Source: Gammaproteobacteria bacterium
Lineage (GTDB): Bacteria; Pseudomonadota; Gammaproteobacteria; Steroidobacterales; Woeseiaceae
Assembly: GCA_009937445.1 (NCBI GenBank)
Contig: JAACFM010000007.1
Location: 1 to 50,527, forward strand
Length of the DNA: 50,527 bases
Direction of reading: 5' to 3'
The notes beneath the pieces are model-generated. The model was not told the DNA's origin. It ran no database searches and saw nothing but the letters and a program-made list of their open reading frames with translations. This document shows, one piece after another, positions 1 through 9,459 of this stretch. A program made the position numbers and the translations under genes. Positions within the stretch are counted from its first letter, which is position 1. Each line of letters begins with the position of its first letter.

Positions 1-1241
1 TGTCGCGGTCGTGCGATCTTACCTTTCGGATCTGCGATCATTTCGCGCCAGTGTGCCGTCCAGCCAACTGAACGGCCGAGCGCGAACATTACCGTGAACA
101 TTGACGTCGGAATTCCGAGAGCCTTGTAAATGATGCCCGAGTAAAAGTCGACGTTCGGATACAGATTCTTTTCGATGAAATAATCATCTTTCAAAGCGAT
201 CTCTTCCAGTTCCTGCGCAAGATCAAACAGCGGCGTATCCTTGCGGTCGAGCTTCTGCAAAATCTTATGGCACATGTCTCTGATGATCGTAGCGCGCGGA
301 TCAAAGTTCTTGTAGACACGGTGACCGAAGCCCATCAGTCGGAATGGATCGTTCTTGTCTTTGGCTTTCTCAACATACTTGCCGATCTGGCTGACATCAC
401 CGATCTCTTCAAGCATGTTCAATACAGCCTCATTCGCCCCGCCGTGCGCCGGACCCCAAAGCGCCGATATGCCGGCTGCAATTGCAGAATACGGATTCGC
501 GCCGGAGCTGCCCGCCATGCGCACTGTTGACGTTGAGCAGTTCTGCTCATGATCCGCGTGCAATATGAACAGCAGGTCAAGCGCCTCAGCCGCGATCGGG
601 TCGATCTCATAGGGCTCTGCCGGCACCGCAAACAACATGTGCAATAAATTCTCGCAGTAGTTGAGGTCGTTACGCGGGTAGATGAACGGCTGGCCGCTAT
701 TCAGCTTGTACGCTGCTGCTGCAATGGTTGGCAACTTCGCCAAAATACGATGAGCAAATATATCGCGGTGCCCTACATTCGAGGCATCCATCTCGTTGTG
801 GTAATAGGCCGACATGGAACCAACCACCGCGGACAGCATGGCCATCGGGTGGGCGTCGTAGCGGAAGCCTTTAAAGAAGCTCAGCATGCCCTCGTTGAGC
901 ATGGTGTGCATACGAATCGTATTGTCGAAATCGGCGAGTTCGGTCGCCGTTGGCAGCTCACCATGCAACAGGAGATATGAAACCTCGATGAAGCTTGAGT
1001 GTGCGGCCAGTTGTTCGACCGGGTATCCCCGATACATCAGGATGCCTTTCTCACCATCGATAAAGGTAATGTCCGACTCGCAGCTGCCAGTCGATACAAA
1101 CCCTGGATCGTAGGTAAACGCCCCGGTCTCTTTATAAAGACGTGCAATGTCGATCACGTCTGGCCCAACCGTTCCTTTCCTGACCGGCAACTCTATGCTC
1201 GAGCCGTCCGGGCTCCTCAGTCGATATGCTTCCTCGCTCAT
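1..1241 (-). CDS. gltA: Citrate synthase (3' end cut by window edge)
   Basis: Citrate synthase condenses acetyl-CoA with oxaloacetate, the entry step of the TCA cycle, in the cytoplasm. About 413 codons are visible. The frame is still open at base 1, in the stretch KIARPRQ that lies near the C-terminus of type II citrate synthases, so only some 12-15 residues are missing. The three family catalytic residues are recognisable: His in [10 protein letters not shown], His in [14 protein letters not shown] and Asp in [10 protein letters not shown]. The start [10 protein letters not shown] is preceded by AGAGG at good spacing. The gene is probably transcribed alone, because rpmE upstream on the same strand is separated from it by 116 bp and a palindrome. 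Identity is very secure. Confidence 0.96.
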   Translation of the reverse strand, partial: MSEEAYRLRSPDGSSIELPVRKGTVGPDVIDIARLYKETGAFTYDPGFVSTGSCESDITFIDGEKGILMYRGYPVEQLAAHSSFIEVSYLLLHGELPTATELADFDNTIRMHTMLNEGMLSFFKGFRYDAHPMAMLSAVVGSMSAYYHNEMDASNVGHRDIFAHRILAKLPTIAAAAYKLNSGQPFIYPRNDLNYCENLLHMLFAVPAEPYEIDPIAAEALDLLFILHADHEQNCSTSTVRMAGSSGANPYSAIAAGISALWGPAHGGANEAVLNMLEEIGDVSQIGKYVEKAKDKNDPFRLMGFGHRVYKNFDPRATIIRDMCHKILQKLDRKDTPLFDLAQELEEIALKDDYFIEKNLYPNVDFYSGIIYKALGIPTSMFTVMFALGRSVGWTAHWREMIADPKGKIARPR

Positions 1242-1288
1242 CTCAAACCTCTATTCCCTGTAGCAAACTGGTCGAGCATAGCAGAGCT

Positions 1289-1302
1289 CCCGGCATGCCG
1301 GG
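1289..1302. repeat. 14-bp perfect palindrome between rpmE and gltA
   Basis: CCCGGCATGCCGGG reads the same on both strands and lies in the 116-bp gap between the rpmE stop and the gltA start. No T-run follows it on the minus strand, so it is not a standard intrinsic terminator. It may be an mRNA-stabilising hairpin or a protein site in the gltA leader. The function is unknown. Confidence 0.4.
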
Positions 1303-1357
1303 ATAGTGGTAAATCAGTATTTGGGGAACCTTTAGCGTCGTTATGACAGCTGCGGTC

Positions 1358-1561
1358 CTAGCCCATGCCGTACTTCTTGCGGAACTTGTCTACGCGTCCG
1401 CCGGTATCGACGATCTTCTGCTTGCCGGTGTAAAACGGGTGGCACGAGGAACACACTTCAATAAGGAGATCCTCGCCGAGCGTCGAGCGTGTTGAGAACT
1501 CGTTGCCACAACTACAGGTGACTTTGATGTCGTCGTAATTGGGATGTATATCGGCTTTCAT
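1358..1561 (-). CDS. rpmE: 50S ribosomal protein L31, zinc-binding form
   Basis: L31 is a small protein of the large ribosomal subunit that helps bridge the two subunits near the central protuberance. The 67-residue product carries the complete zinc-binding set Cys16, Cys18, Cys37 and Cys40, marking it as the zinc-containing type rather than the Cys-free YkgM paralogue made under zinc starvation. The beginning MKADIHPNY and the ending FRKKYGMG match the family closely. GGGAGA precedes the ATG at suitable distance. A sigma70-like promoter lies upstream at 1606-1634. Confidence 0.97.
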   Translation of the reverse strand: MKADIHPNYDDIKVTCSCGNEFSTRSTLGEDLLIEVCSSCHPFYTGKQKIVDTGGRVDKFRKKYGMG

Positions 1562-1605
1562 TATTCTGGCTCTCCCGAGCAGGCTACTGTACGAAAAGGG
1601 CGCGT

Positions 1606-1634
1606 AGGATATAGGGAAGCAGCTTTTGTCGCAA
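1606..1634 (-). promoter_or_regulatory. Putative sigma70 promoter of rpmE
   Basis: On the minus strand TTGCGA (1634-1629) is followed after exactly 17 bp by TATCCT (1611-1606), a reasonable match to -35 and -10 elements. It lies about 45 bp upstream of the rpmE start codon. The DnaA-box palindrome begins 11 bp further upstream, so DnaA bound there could touch this promoter. Predicted by inspection only. Confidence 0.5.
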
Positions 1635-1644
1635 GCCCCTATTT

Positions 1645-1680
1645 CTTATCCACAGAACCTGTGGATAAGACTGTGGATTA
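1645..1680. promoter_or_regulatory. Cluster of three DnaA boxes
   Basis: TTATCCACA on the plus strand (1646-1654) and the same box on the minus strand (1660-1668) form a perfect 11-bp inverted repeat, CTTATCCACAG, with a 3-bp spacer. A third box, TGTGGATTA (1672-1680), has one mismatch and the orientation of the second. Two full consensus boxes plus a near-match within 36 bp is far from random. The AT-richer tract 1681-1800 follows. The 386-bp rpmE-hemW gap contains no other gene that I can see. It could be a DnaA titration or reactivation site, a DnaA-regulated promoter region or an origin element; dnaA and mnmG are not in the window. Confidence 0.6.
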
Positions 1681-1849
1681 ATTTTGAGTGAATGCCCTAA
1701 GCTGCGGATTTTCAAGCAACCCTGTCAATATGACTAATTTGTGTCCACTTTTGATAGTTCTATAAAATCAATGAGTTACATGCCCTTTGCAAAGGGTAAA
1801 GTGAGATCGGTGCGTTCTTACACTGAAAACATAGGCTTACTCCCTGACT

Positions 1850-1858
1850 TGTGCATAA
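1850..1858 (-). promoter_or_regulatory. Additional DnaA box
   Basis: TGTGCATAA is the reverse complement of TTATGCACA and fits the DnaA-box consensus TTATNCACA. It lies 170 bp beyond the triple cluster in the same gap, with AT-rich sequence between. A single 9-mer is weak evidence alone; its value is the company it keeps. Confidence 0.4.
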
Positions 1859-1947
1859 ATGAATATCTCCGTGGTTTACTCCGGAATACCTGCAAATTAG
1901 TTTTCCCGGCATAAAACCGCGCGATTCAGGTCAGACATTAGTCGGTT

Positions 1948-3102
1948 CTATGCGTCGTCGGCGATAAACTGGGACTGCAAGTCGTTCAAAAATCGCCGAC
2001 CGAGTTCCGTTGGCCTCCAGTGTCCCCTTGCGTTGCGCGCAATCAAGCCTTTCTTGCGCGCCTCGATCGTTGCTGTCTGCAGATGACTCGCCGTCAGGCC
2101 GGTTCGCTCGATGAACAGCTCTTCGCTGAAACCGTCATTCAGCCGCAGCGTATTGAGCATGAATTCGAATATTAAATCGCCAGAACTCAGGAGTGACGGC
2201 GCCATCTGCGCAACATTCGACTCCTGAGCGACCATGTACTGCAATGGGTTCGCCGGTTTCTGGTAGCGGTATACGCCGCCATCCGTCGTTATTTTTCCGT
2301 GCGCCCCCGCGCCAACGGCGAGGTAGTCACCAAAAAACCAGTAATTCAGGTTGTGTTTACAACGCTGGCCATCTTTGGCGTAAGCCGATATCTCGTACTG
2401 CGCATAACCATGCTCGGCGAGCAGCGCCTGCCCTCGATCCTGTATTTCAGCGGCCAGATCGTCGTCCGGCAAGTTAGCCGGCGGCCGGGCATAAAAAATG
2501 GTGTTCGGCTCCAGCGTCAGTTGATACCAGGAAATATGGGCGGGCTCGAGGCTGATCGCGGCGGACAGATCAGCAAGTGCCATTTCGACACTCTGATCAG
2601 GCAGTCCGTGCATAAGATCAATATTGAAGTTGGCGAACCCACCTTCCCTGATCTCTTTCACGGCGCGAACAATATCGGCACCTGTATGAATACGGCCCAG
2701 CTTGGTCAGCAGTTTGTCATCAAAGCTCTGCGCTCCGATCGACAAGCGCGTAACGCCCGCCTCCCGGTAGCCCGCTGGCGATCCGTATTCGACCGTTCCC
2801 GGGTTCGCCTCCATCGTCACTTCTGCTCCCTCGATGAGTCCGAAAAGCGCTCTGATCCCGTCAAGGAGGTCATTGATTTCAGCGGGTGAAAACAGGCTCG
2901 GCGTGCCGCCGCCGAGAAAGACGCTCTCTATCGAGCGCCCCTTGGTGCGAACTGCCTCACGCCCCAGGTCCTCGAGCAGCGCCTCTACGTAGCGTTGCCT
3001 GGGCGGTGAATCTCCGGCCCGATGTGAATTGAAATCGCAGTAAGGGCATTTTTGCACACACCACGGCAGGTGAACGTACAACGACAGGGGTGGCAGGTTC
3101 AC
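1948..3102 (-). CDS. hemW: HemW, radical SAM heme chaperone
   Basis: HemW is the HemN-like radical SAM protein now viewed as a heme chaperone that inserts heme into respiratory enzymes. It is often misnamed coproporphyrinogen III oxidase. The 384-residue product has the 4Fe-4S motif Cys15-x3-Cys19-x2-Cys22, the GGGTPS SAM motif and the HNxNYW signature of the C-terminal domain that separates HemW from true HemN. The GTG start overlaps the rdgB stop in a GTGA junction, showing translational coupling at the end of the PP2C-rph-rdgB-hemW operon. A heme chaperone suits an organism whose oxidase genes lie nearby. Confidence 0.93.
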   Translation of the reverse strand: MNLPPLSLYVHLPWCVQKCPYCDFNSHRAGDSPPRQRYVEALLEDLGREAVRTKGRSIESVFLGGGTPSLFSPAEINDLLDGIRALFGLIEGAEVTMEANPGTVEYGSPAGYREAGVTRLSIGAQSFDDKLLTKLGRIHTGADIVRAVKEIREGGFANFNIDLMHGLPDQSVEMALADLSAAISLEPAHISWYQLTLEPNTIFYARPPANLPDDDLAAEIQDRGQALLAEHGYAQYEISAYAKDGQRCKHNLNYWFFGDYLAVGAGAHGKITTDGGVYRYQKPANPLQYMVAQESNVAQMAPSLLSSGDLIFEFMLNTLRLNDGFSEELFIERTGLTASHLQTATIEARKKGLIARNARGHWRPTELGRRFLNDLQSQFIADDA

Positions 3103-3698
3103 GAGAATCGATGTTCGATCAATGCAACCAGTTTGCGCAGGGCCTGGCCACGATGGCTGCGCGCGTTCTTTTGCTCCTGTGTCAGCTCAGCCGAACTACA
3201 GTCGCAATCAGGGACATAAAAAACTGGATCGTAACCAAAGCCACCGTCTCCCTGACGTTGCTTCAGTATGCTGCCTCGCCACTCACCTTCAGCAAACAGG
3301 GGTTTGCCGCCAGGCTCAATAAACGTCGCTACACAATGAAAAGCAGCAGAGCGATCACTAACGCCTTCGAGCTGGGTCAGCAGCTTGTCGTTATTCGCCT
3401 CATCGTCGCAGTCCGGGCCTGCGTATCGGGCCGAATAGACGCCCGGCGCACCGTCAAGCGCATCGACGACCAACCCGGAATCATCTGCAATTGCGGGTAA
3501 GCCCGTCGCGTCCGCAGCATGTCTTGCTTTGATCAGTGAATTTTCGCGAAAGCTTGTCCCGGTCTCCGCCGCGTCCTCGACAGCGAACGCGGACTGCGCG
3601 ACGACGTCGATACCGAGCCCCTTGAGGAGGCGTGCGATTTCCCGAATCTTGCCAGCGTTTCCGCTGGCCATGACTATTTGCTTCGGCCGTCCAGTCAC
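3099..3698 (-). CDS. rdgB: XTP/dITP pyrophosphatase (RdgB/HAM1)
   Basis: This house-cleaning enzyme hydrolyses dITP, XTP and ITP to monophosphates so that deaminated purines are not incorporated. Its 199 residues are the usual length. Family motifs are present: ASGNAGKIREI near the N-terminus, the metal-binding IADDSGLVVDALDG, the SARYAG element and FGYDPVFY. The start is GTG, whose G is also the last base of the rph TAG stop, so translation is coupled to rph. It overlaps hemW downstream by 4 bp. The pairing with rph and hemW is conserved in proteobacteria. Confidence 0.96.
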   Translation of the reverse strand: MTGRPKQIVMASGNAGKIREIARLLKGLGIDVVAQSAFAVEDAAETGTSFRENSLIKARHAADATGLPAIADDSGLVVDALDGAPGVYSARYAGPDCDDEANNDKLLTQLEGVSDRSAAFHCVATFIEPGGKPLFAEGEWRGSILKQRQGDGGFGYDPVFYVPDCDCSSAELTQEQKNARSHRGQALRKLVALIEHRFS

Positions 3699-4420
3699 TA
3701 CAGCGCCGCTGCGATAGCCTCATTCTGCGCGACGATGATCTCGGCAATGCCGCTGCGGGCCAGTGCCAGCATTGCGTTAAACTCGTCATCGCTGAACGCG
3801 TGGCCTTCGGCTGTACCCTGTACTTCGATAAATCGGCCGGCTTCGTTCATAACGATATTCATATCGGTCTCGGCCTGCGAGTCCTCGGCATAGTCGAGAT
3901 CAAGTACGGGGGTTCCACTGTAAATACCGACCGACACGGCCGCAACTTGTCCGTGGAGCGGGTTCTTTTTCAGCTTGCCGTTTGCCGCCAGGCGGCCCAT
4001 TGCTATGCATAGCGCAACGTAGGCGCCGCTGATTGACGCTGTTCTGGTCCCACCGTCTGCCTGGATCACATCACAATCGAGCACAATCGAGCGCTCGCCC
4101 AGCGCCTTCATATCGGTAACCGCGCGTAACGAGCGACCAATCAGTCGCTGAATCTCCAGTGTGCGACCGCCCTGTTTGCCCCGAGTTGCTTCACGACTGG
4201 AACGGGTGTGGGTAGCGCGTGGCAACATGCCGTACTCGCCGGTTACCCAGCCACTGCCTTTGCCGCGCATCCAGCCGGGAACACGCTCTTCAATGCTCGC
4301 TGTGCACAACACCTGGGTCTCACCGAAGGACGCCAATACGCTGCCCTCCGCGTGTTTCGTAAAATCAGTAATAAAGCGCACGTCGCGCATGCTGCCGGGG
4401 TCGCGTCCACTTGGGCGCAT
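3698..4420 (-). CDS. rph: Ribonuclease PH
   Basis: RNase PH is a phosphorolytic 3'-5' exonuclease that trims tRNA and rRNA precursors and acts as a hexamer in the cytoplasm. I place the start at 4420 because the canonical N-terminus [12 protein letters not shown] begins there and AGGAG lies 8 bases upstream; the reading frame stays open 42 bases further up without a ribosome site. The 240-residue length fits the family. The phosphate-binding region with [20 protein letters not shown] is intact, so this is not the inactive frameshifted form known from E. coli K-12. Confidence 0.96.
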   Translation of the reverse strand: MRPSGRDPGSMRDVRFITDFTKHAEGSVLASFGETQVLCTASIEERVPGWMRGKGSGWVTGEYGMLPRATHTRSSREATRGKQGGRTLEIQRLIGRSLRAVTDMKALGERSIVLDCDVIQADGGTRTASISGAYVALCIAMGRLAANGKLKKNPLHGQVAAVSVGIYSGTPVLDLDYAEDSQAETDMNIVMNEAGRFIEVQGTAEGHAFSDDEFNAMLALARSGIAEIIVAQNEAIAAAL

Positions 4421-4446
4421 AGTTGTTTCTCCTGAATACGGCTCGC

Positions 4447-5193
4447 TCAGCCGCACAGCCACCTTAACGCGGTACCCGTCGTATTGTCACTGTGGGGTGA
4501 ATTCACCGCCAGCGCCTTGACGCTCAATGCTTTCAGGTTTGCGGCGAGATTATTTTCTCCGGGCGCGCCAATTTCTGCCATGTCGTTGTCGCTCAGGCCG
4601 GACCAAAGACCGTCTGAGCATGCCAGCAACACATCGCCCGGCAACAAACCCATCCGCTGCGTAATACTCATGTCCGGCACCGGTGCATCACCGCCGATAC
4701 AGCACTCGACGAAGTTGCGCATAGGATGGTCTTGCGCCTCTTCCTCGGTAATCGCACCTTCCTGTATTAGCACTTCGACGTGACTGTGGTCTCGAGATCT
4801 GGTTAGAACGCGACCGTTCCGTACCTGATAAATCCGGCTATCACCAATGTGTGCCCAAAATGCTCCGCCTTCCTGCACGAGGCAAAGCGCGCCGGTTGCG
4901 CGCGGCCGGAAATCAACCGCGACGTCCTGACCGATCAGCACCACCGCATCGTGAGCGCGTGCCAGCGCCATATACAAAAATCCCTGCGGGTCAAAAATCG
5001 GCTGCGTCGCCGCCATGAACAGGTCCTGGACGACCTTAATCGCAGTTTCCGCGGCGCGAGCGCCATCGGAATGTCCACCCATGCCGTCAAAAACAAGCAT
5101 AAGTGCGGCATCGTTGGACGCAACGACCGCGGCGCGATCCTGATTGTCCTTACGATCACCGAGAGCTGAGACTTTGGCGTATTCGATCTGCAT
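4447..5193 (-). CDS. PP2C-type serine/threonine protein phosphatase
   Basis: A metal-dependent (PPM/PP2C) phosphatase expected to remove phosphate from Ser or Thr of proteins in the cytoplasm. All core motifs are visible in order in 248 residues: DRKDNQDR near residue 13, VFDGMGGH near 55, IGDSRIYQ in the middle, [10 protein letters not shown] and the late HSDNTTG that supplies a metal aspartate. There is no signal peptide or membrane segment. It is the first gene of the operon with rph, rdgB and hemW and is divergent from yicC. No partner Ser/Thr kinase lies in the window, so the target is unknown. It resembles Stp/PrpC enzymes. Confidence 0.88.
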   Translation of the reverse strand: MQIEYAKVSALGDRKDNQDRAAVVASNDAALMLVFDGMGGHSDGARAAETAIKVVQDLFMAATQPIFDPQGFLYMALARAHDAVVLIGQDVAVDFRPRATGALCLVQEGGAFWAHIGDSRIYQVRNGRVLTRSRDHSHVEVLIQEGAITEEEAQDHPMRNFVECCIGGDAPVPDMSITQRMGLLPGDVLLACSDGLWSGLSDNDMAEIGAPGENNLAANLKALSVKALAVNSPHSDNTTGTALRWLCG

Positions 5194-5303
5194 ATTGATT
5201 CGTAGTGATTAAGTGGCCTTACACGGCGGCCACAGCTTAGAATGTTGTCCCCGCAAAAAACGTGACCCACGCAGCACTCGCGACACAATCTTTGGAGATA
5301 ATT

Positions 5304-6170
5304 ATGTTACACAGTATGACAGGCTTCGCGCGCGAGTCCGTGGAAACCGATCTCGGTACGCTGACTTGGGAAATTCGCGCGGTCAACCATCGCTACCTCG
5401 ATGTGCAGTTTAAGTTGCCCGAGGATATGCGGCCGAAAGAGCAGGCATTCCGGCAGCAGGCGAGCGCCGTACTCGGCCGCGGAAAAATTGAGTGCGGACT
5501 GTATTTCCGCCGCGCCGTTGATCAACAGACGGAAATGCAGCTCGACACGGATCTCGTCGAACTACTCGGTAATCGCATTTCCGAACTATCCTCGAAACTG
5601 CCCGCGACTGCTGCGATTAACCCGATTGAGATTTTGCGATGGCCGGGCGTAATGAAACAACCGGAGATTGACGCCGAACCGCTGTTCGAAGAAGCATCCG
5701 CGCTACTTGATACCGCGCTACACGCATTAAACGGCATGCGGCAGAGTGAAGGTTTGCGAATTGAAGACATGCTCGAATCACGTTGTGCCGACATTGAGGA
5801 AGTCGCCCGCACGGTGCGCAAGCGTATGCCTGAGGTTCTCGCTGCGTCGCGCATCAAACAACAGGAACGCATTGAGAAGCTCGACATAGAAGCGGATCCT
5901 GCGAGACTTGAGGTGGAACTGGCGCTGATCGCGCAGAAGATCGATGTTGACGAGGAACTCGACCGCCTTGAGAGCCACCTGGTCGAGATACGCGATGCAA
6001 TCGCGGGTGAAAAAGCGGTTGGCAGGCGGCTCGACTTTCTTATGCAGGAACTCAATCGTGAAGCGAACACGCTGGGTTCAAAGTCAGCGGATACCGAAAC
6101 AACGAAGGCTGCAGTGGACCTGAAGGTATTGATAGAACAGATGAGAGAGCAAATTCAAAATGTTGAGTGA
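5304..6170 (+). CDS. yicC: YicC family endoribonuclease
   Basis: YicC proteins are widely conserved and have been described as RNA-binding endoribonucleases that influence small RNA turnover. The start at 5304 gives the canonical N-terminus MLHSMTGFAR and is preceded by TTGGAGA at good spacing; an in-frame upstream ATG gives an atypical extension. The C-terminal domain (DUF1732) ends with the near-invariant block ELNREANTLGSKS followed by a helix. Length 288 is normal. It overlaps gmk by 11 bp, so the two are translationally coupled, an arrangement common in bacteria. Confidence 0.93.
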   Translation: MLHSMTGFARESVETDLGTLTWEIRAVNHRYLDVQFKLPEDMRPKEQAFRQQASAVLGRGKIECGLYFRRAVDQQTEMQLDTDLVELLGNRISELSSKLPATAAINPIEILRWPGVMKQPEIDAEPLFEEASALLDTALHALNGMRQSEGLRIEDMLESRCADIEEVARTVRKRMPEVLAASRIKQQERIEKLDIEADPARLEVELALIAQKIDVDEELDRLESHLVEIRDAIAGEKAVGRRLDFLMQELNREANTLGSKSADTETTKAAVDLKVLIEQMREQIQNVE

Positions 6171-6795
6171 CGACTTTAGCGCCGCGCCCAAACTGTTCGT
6201 ATTCGCGGCACCGTCCGGTGCCGGCAAGACAACGCTCGTTCACGCGGTCGTCAGAAAACATCAGGACGCCCTGCGGTTTTCTATTTCATACACAACTCGC
6301 GAACCACGCTCCAACGAGGCGAATGGTGTTGACTACATGTTTGTTAACGTCGATGAATTCATGCGCCTGCGCGATGCCGGCGAAATGCTCGAGTATGCGC
6401 AAGTATTCGACAACTATTACGCGACGAGCCGCAGCCAGGTTGAAAAACATCTCGATGAAAAACACAGCGTGGTCCTTGAAATCGACTGGCAGGGCGCGCA
6501 GCAGGTGCGCGAATCAATGCCGGACTGCGTCACGATATTTATCCTGCCACCGTCGGTTGCGGAACTGGAGCGTCGTCTGCGCGACCGGCGCACCGACCGT
6601 CCCGAGGTGATAGAGCGCAGGCTTCGAGATGCGCGCGATGACATGTCGCACTGGGTCGAATTCGATCACGTCATCATCAACGACGATCTCGACGAAGCGA
6701 TCGTCGCACTGGAGGCCGTCCTGCAAGGTAAGGGGGATGAGTCATCGACCAGCAATCCCGCGCTTCGCGAGGCGGTCCTGCGCATAGTGAATTAA
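6160..6795 (+). CDS. gmk: Guanylate kinase
   Basis: Guanylate kinase phosphorylates GMP to GDP with ATP, an essential step for GTP, dGTP and (p)ppGpp precursors. The 211-residue product has the P-loop APSGAGKTT at residues 17-25 and the GMP-binding segment ISYTTREPRSNEANGVDY; the lid region RLRDRRTDRPE follows. The ATG lies inside the end of yicC. The neighbours rpoZ and spoT are the classical gammaproteobacterial partners. Confidence 0.97.
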   Translation: MLSDDFSAAPKLFVFAAPSGAGKTTLVHAVVRKHQDALRFSISYTTREPRSNEANGVDYMFVNVDEFMRLRDAGEMLEYAQVFDNYYATSRSQVEKHLDEKHSVVLEIDWQGAQQVRESMPDCVTIFILPPSVAELERRLRDRRTDRPEVIERRLRDARDDMSHWVEFDHVIINDDLDEAIVALEAVLQGKGDESSTSNPALREAVLRIVN

Positions 6796-6864
6796 TCGCT
6801 TATAATATGTGGTTATATGGGCTCGTAATCCCTCCCATGGCTCACTTAGACTCTCCCACCTGCA

Positions 6865-6920
6865 CGAAAGGGCTTAAGAGTCCTTTTCGAACACACCAAC
6901 CAAAGGGGTCCTGACCCCTT
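6865..6920 (+). promoter_or_regulatory. Two tandem hairpins before rpoZ
   Basis: The 143-bp gmk-rpoZ gap holds an imperfect hairpin, CGAAAGGG paired with CCTTTTCG around a 9-nt loop (6865-6889), then a perfect inverted repeat AAGGGGTC-ct-GACCCCTT (6903-6920) followed by ATTT. The rpoZ ribosome site TAAGGA follows directly. The second hairpin could be a weak terminator of yicC-gmk or an attenuator of rpoZ. A TATAAT hexamer lies at 6801-6806 but has no clear -35. Confidence 0.4.
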
Positions 6921-6938
6921 ATTTAAGGAAACAGATTC

Positions 6939-7220
6939 ATGGCCAGAATTACGGTCGAAGATTGCCTGGACAATATCGAAAATATTTTTGAAATGGTGCT
7001 CGTAGCCGCAAAACGTGCGCGCCGCGTTGCTCACGGTGCCGACCCGATGGTCGAACTCGAAAACGACAAACCTACCGTAATCGCTCTTCGCGAAATTGCC
7101 GAGGGTCTCGTTTCACCGTCTATTCTCGAAGAAATCGAAGAACCAGTGACCGAGGATCTGCTGCAGGCTGAGTCCATCGATGACATCTTGCCGGTACGTG
7201 GTATCTCGATACGTGACTAG
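6939..7220 (+). CDS. rpoZ: RNA polymerase omega subunit
   Basis: Omega assists assembly of RNA polymerase by holding beta prime, and in proteobacteria it forms part of a ppGpp site. The 93-residue product begins [17 protein letters not shown] and contains the conserved [12 protein letters not shown] helix. AAGGA stands upstream of the ATG at good spacing. It lies just ahead of spoT, the ppGpp enzyme. The acidic C-terminal tail varies in the family. Confidence 0.95.
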   Translation: MARITVEDCLDNIENIFEMVLVAAKRARRVAHGADPMVELENDKPTVIALREIAEGLVSPSILEEIEEPVTEDLLQAESIDDILPVRGISIRD

Positions 7221-7250
7221 GCGCGATTAACGCGCCACTGCACAGCAACA

Positions 7251-7280
7251 GCGACACCATCCCCGATCCGCGGGTATGAT
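7251..7280 (+). promoter_or_regulatory. Putative promoter giving a leaderless spoT mRNA
   Basis: GCGACA (7251-7256) and TATGAT (7275-7280) are spaced by 18 bp. TATGAT ends only 6 nt before the spoT ATG at 7287, so transcription would start at or very near the A of the start codon. There is no Shine-Dalgarno sequence. The same geometry recurs before other genes in this window. Confidence 0.4.
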
Positions 7281-7286
7281 CAGAGC

Positions 7287-9443
7287 ATGGACTACGCTGC
7301 AACAATTCTGTCAAAACTGCCGGGCGCGAATAAACGCGACCACGGTTTACGGCGGCTTGTCGAAACGCTGCAGTCTTATCTCCCCGAAGAGCAGGTCGCC
7401 TTCATCACTGCCGCCTATGAGTTTGGCGCAGAAGCGCATGCCGGCCAGTCCCGAAAAACCGGCGAGCCGTACATAACCCATCCTGTGGCCGTCGCCCAGG
7501 AGCTTGCCGAGATGCATCTCGACGCGCAGGCCATCACCGCGGCGATATTGCATGACACGGTTGAGGACACGTCCGCGTCCCTTGACGACATAGCGGACCG
7601 ATTTGGCAGTGAAGTTGCGATCATCGTCGACGGCGTTAGCAAACTCGATCAAATTCAATTCCGCAGCCGCGCTGAAGCACAGGCGGAGAGCTTTCGCAAA
7701 ATGATGCTCGCGATGATCGAAGATATCCGCGTCATCCTGGTAAAACTCGCCGACCGTCTGCACAACATGCAAACGCTCGGCGCTATGCCGATCGAAAAAA
7801 AGAAACGCATCGCGCGAGAAACACTCGATATTTACGCGCCGATCGCGAATCGTCTCGGCATCAACCGGCTAAAAATACAGCTCGAAGATCTCGGCTTTAA
7901 GCACCTCTATCCTTTTCGTTACCGCGTACTCGAAACCGCACTGAAAAAAAGCCAGGGCAGTCAGAAGCAGATCGTCAGAAAGATCTCGGAAGAGTTCAGC
8001 AAGGCGATGGCGGACGAGGGCATCAAAGGCACTGTGAGCGGTCGCCAAAAGCATCTTTACAGCATTTACAACAAGATGGCGCAAAAGAAGCGGCTGCTAT
8101 CGGACGTGGTTGATGTTTATGGTTTTCGCGTTATTTGCGACGACGTTAATAGCTGCTATCAGGTACTGGGTATTGTGCACGGCCTGTACAAGCCCATGCC
8201 CGGGCGCTTTAAAGACTACATCGCCATCCCGCGAATCAACGGCTATCAGTCATTGCACACGACGTTATTTGGGCCAAAAGGTTTGCCACTGGAAGTGCAG
8301 ATACGGACCCGCGATATGGATCGCCTTGCTGAATCAGGTGTCGCGTCACATTGGATCTACAAAGCCGATGAGAAGTCGGATGCAAGTCCCCAGCGCCGCA
8401 CACGTGAGTGGCTATCCAACCTCGAAGAGCTGCATCAGTCAGGAACATCAGAAGAGTTTCTCGAAAGCGTCAAAGTTGACCTCTTTCCTGACAAAATTTA
8501 TGTCTTTACTCCCAAGGGCGACATCATGCCGCTGCCGAAAGGATCAACGACAGTCGACTTCGCCTACGCTGTGCATACAGACGTCGGTGATCGCTGCGTC
8601 GCGGCGAAGGTCAACCGTGGTCTTGTTCCTTTGCGCTCCGAACTGCAAAACAGCCAGACCGTTGAGATCGTCACAGCCAAGGGGGCGAAACCGAACCCCA
8701 ACTGGTTAACGTTTGTACGAACTGCAAAAGCCAGAACGGCAATACGGCAGCACATGAAAAATCTGCGTGCGTCAGAGTCGGTTGACCTCGGTAAACGACT
8801 GCTCGATCGCTCTCTGAAAGACCTGGGGTCGTCGCTGCGCAAGGTCGGTAAGATTCGTATGGCCGCGGCACTGGAAGAGCTCGGTCTGAATAACAACACC
8901 GAACTTTTTGAGCAGGTCGGGCTGGGCGAGCGGCTCGCCCCGTTAACGGCACGTTTCCTTTCGGGGGTCAGCGAGGACGGGGAGGATGAAGAAAACACAG
9001 CAAGCTTGATCATCGCCGGCACGGAAGGCATGGTCGTCAGCTATGGCAAGTGCTGCTATCCGATCCCGGGTGATGACGTCATGGGTTATTTGACCGCCGG
9101 GCGTGGTGTCGTCATACACCGCAATCAATGCGGCAACCTGTCGAATTTCCGCAAGCAACCTGAGAAGTGGATCTCGGTAAACTGGCAGAAAGATATCGAT
9201 CGGGACTTTGCCTGCCAGATCCAGACTGACACCAGGAACAAGCCTGGCGTACTGGCGGAAGTTGCCGCAACTATCGGCGACTGCGGCTCAAACATCGAAC
9301 AGGTAGAGGTACTCGGGCGTCACGATGACTGCTCGGTTCTATCGTTTCTTTTGCAGGTGAAGGACCGCGTACATCTTGCCAGGATAATGCGTAGCGTACG
9401 CAACATGAAAAATGTCATACGTGTATCGCGCGACTGCGCGTGA
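7287..9443 (+). CDS. spoT: Bifunctional (p)ppGpp synthetase/hydrolase
   Basis: This enzyme makes and degrades the stringent-response alarmone. In 718 residues it shows an N-terminal HD hydrolase domain with HD at 89-90 in ILHDTVEDT, then a synthetase domain with [20 protein letters not shown] and EVQIRT. A TGS domain near [10 protein letters not shown] and a C-terminal ACT domain follow. The RFKD motif in the synthetase is that of bifunctional SpoT/Rel rather than monofunctional RelA, and the HD motif is intact, so both activities are expected. It follows rpoZ and precedes ridA and recG; E. coli has trmH between spoT and recG. No Shine-Dalgarno sequence precedes the ATG. Confidence 0.95.
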   Translation: MDYAATILSKLPGANKRDHGLRRLVETLQSYLPEEQVAFITAAYEFGAEAHAGQSRKTGEPYITHPVAVAQELAEMHLDAQAITAAILHDTVEDTSASLDDIADRFGSEVAIIVDGVSKLDQIQFRSRAEAQAESFRKMMLAMIEDIRVILVKLADRLHNMQTLGAMPIEKKKRIARETLDIYAPIANRLGINRLKIQLEDLGFKHLYPFRYRVLETALKKSQGSQKQIVRKISEEFSKAMADEGIKGTVSGRQKHLYSIYNKMAQKKRLLSDVVDVYGFRVICDDVNSCYQVLGIVHGLYKPMPGRFKDYIAIPRINGYQSLHTTLFGPKGLPLEVQIRTRDMDRLAESGVASHWIYKADEKSDASPQRRTREWLSNLEELHQSGTSEEFLESVKVDLFPDKIYVFTPKGDIMPLPKGSTTVDFAYAVHTDVGDRCVAAKVNRGLVPLRSELQNSQTVEIVTAKGAKPNPNWLTFVRTAKARTAIRQHMKNLRASESVDLGKRLLDRSLKDLGSSLRKVGKIRMAAALEELGLNNNTELFEQVGLGERLAPLTARFLSGVSEDGEDEENTASLIIAGTEGMVVSYGKCCYPIPGDDVMGYLTAGRGVVIHRNQCGNLSNFRKQPEKWISVNWQKDIDRDFACQIQTDTRNKPGVLAEVAATIGDCGSNIEQVEVLGRHDDCSVLSFLLQVKDRVHLARIMRSVRNMKNVIRVSRDCA

Positions 9444-9459
9444 GCGTCAGGAATTTACG

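Noticed and set aside
5522-6070. 182-codon serine/arginine-rich minus-strand frame opposite yicC
   Set aside because: Composition is that of a shadow frame; yicC has the conserved protein features.
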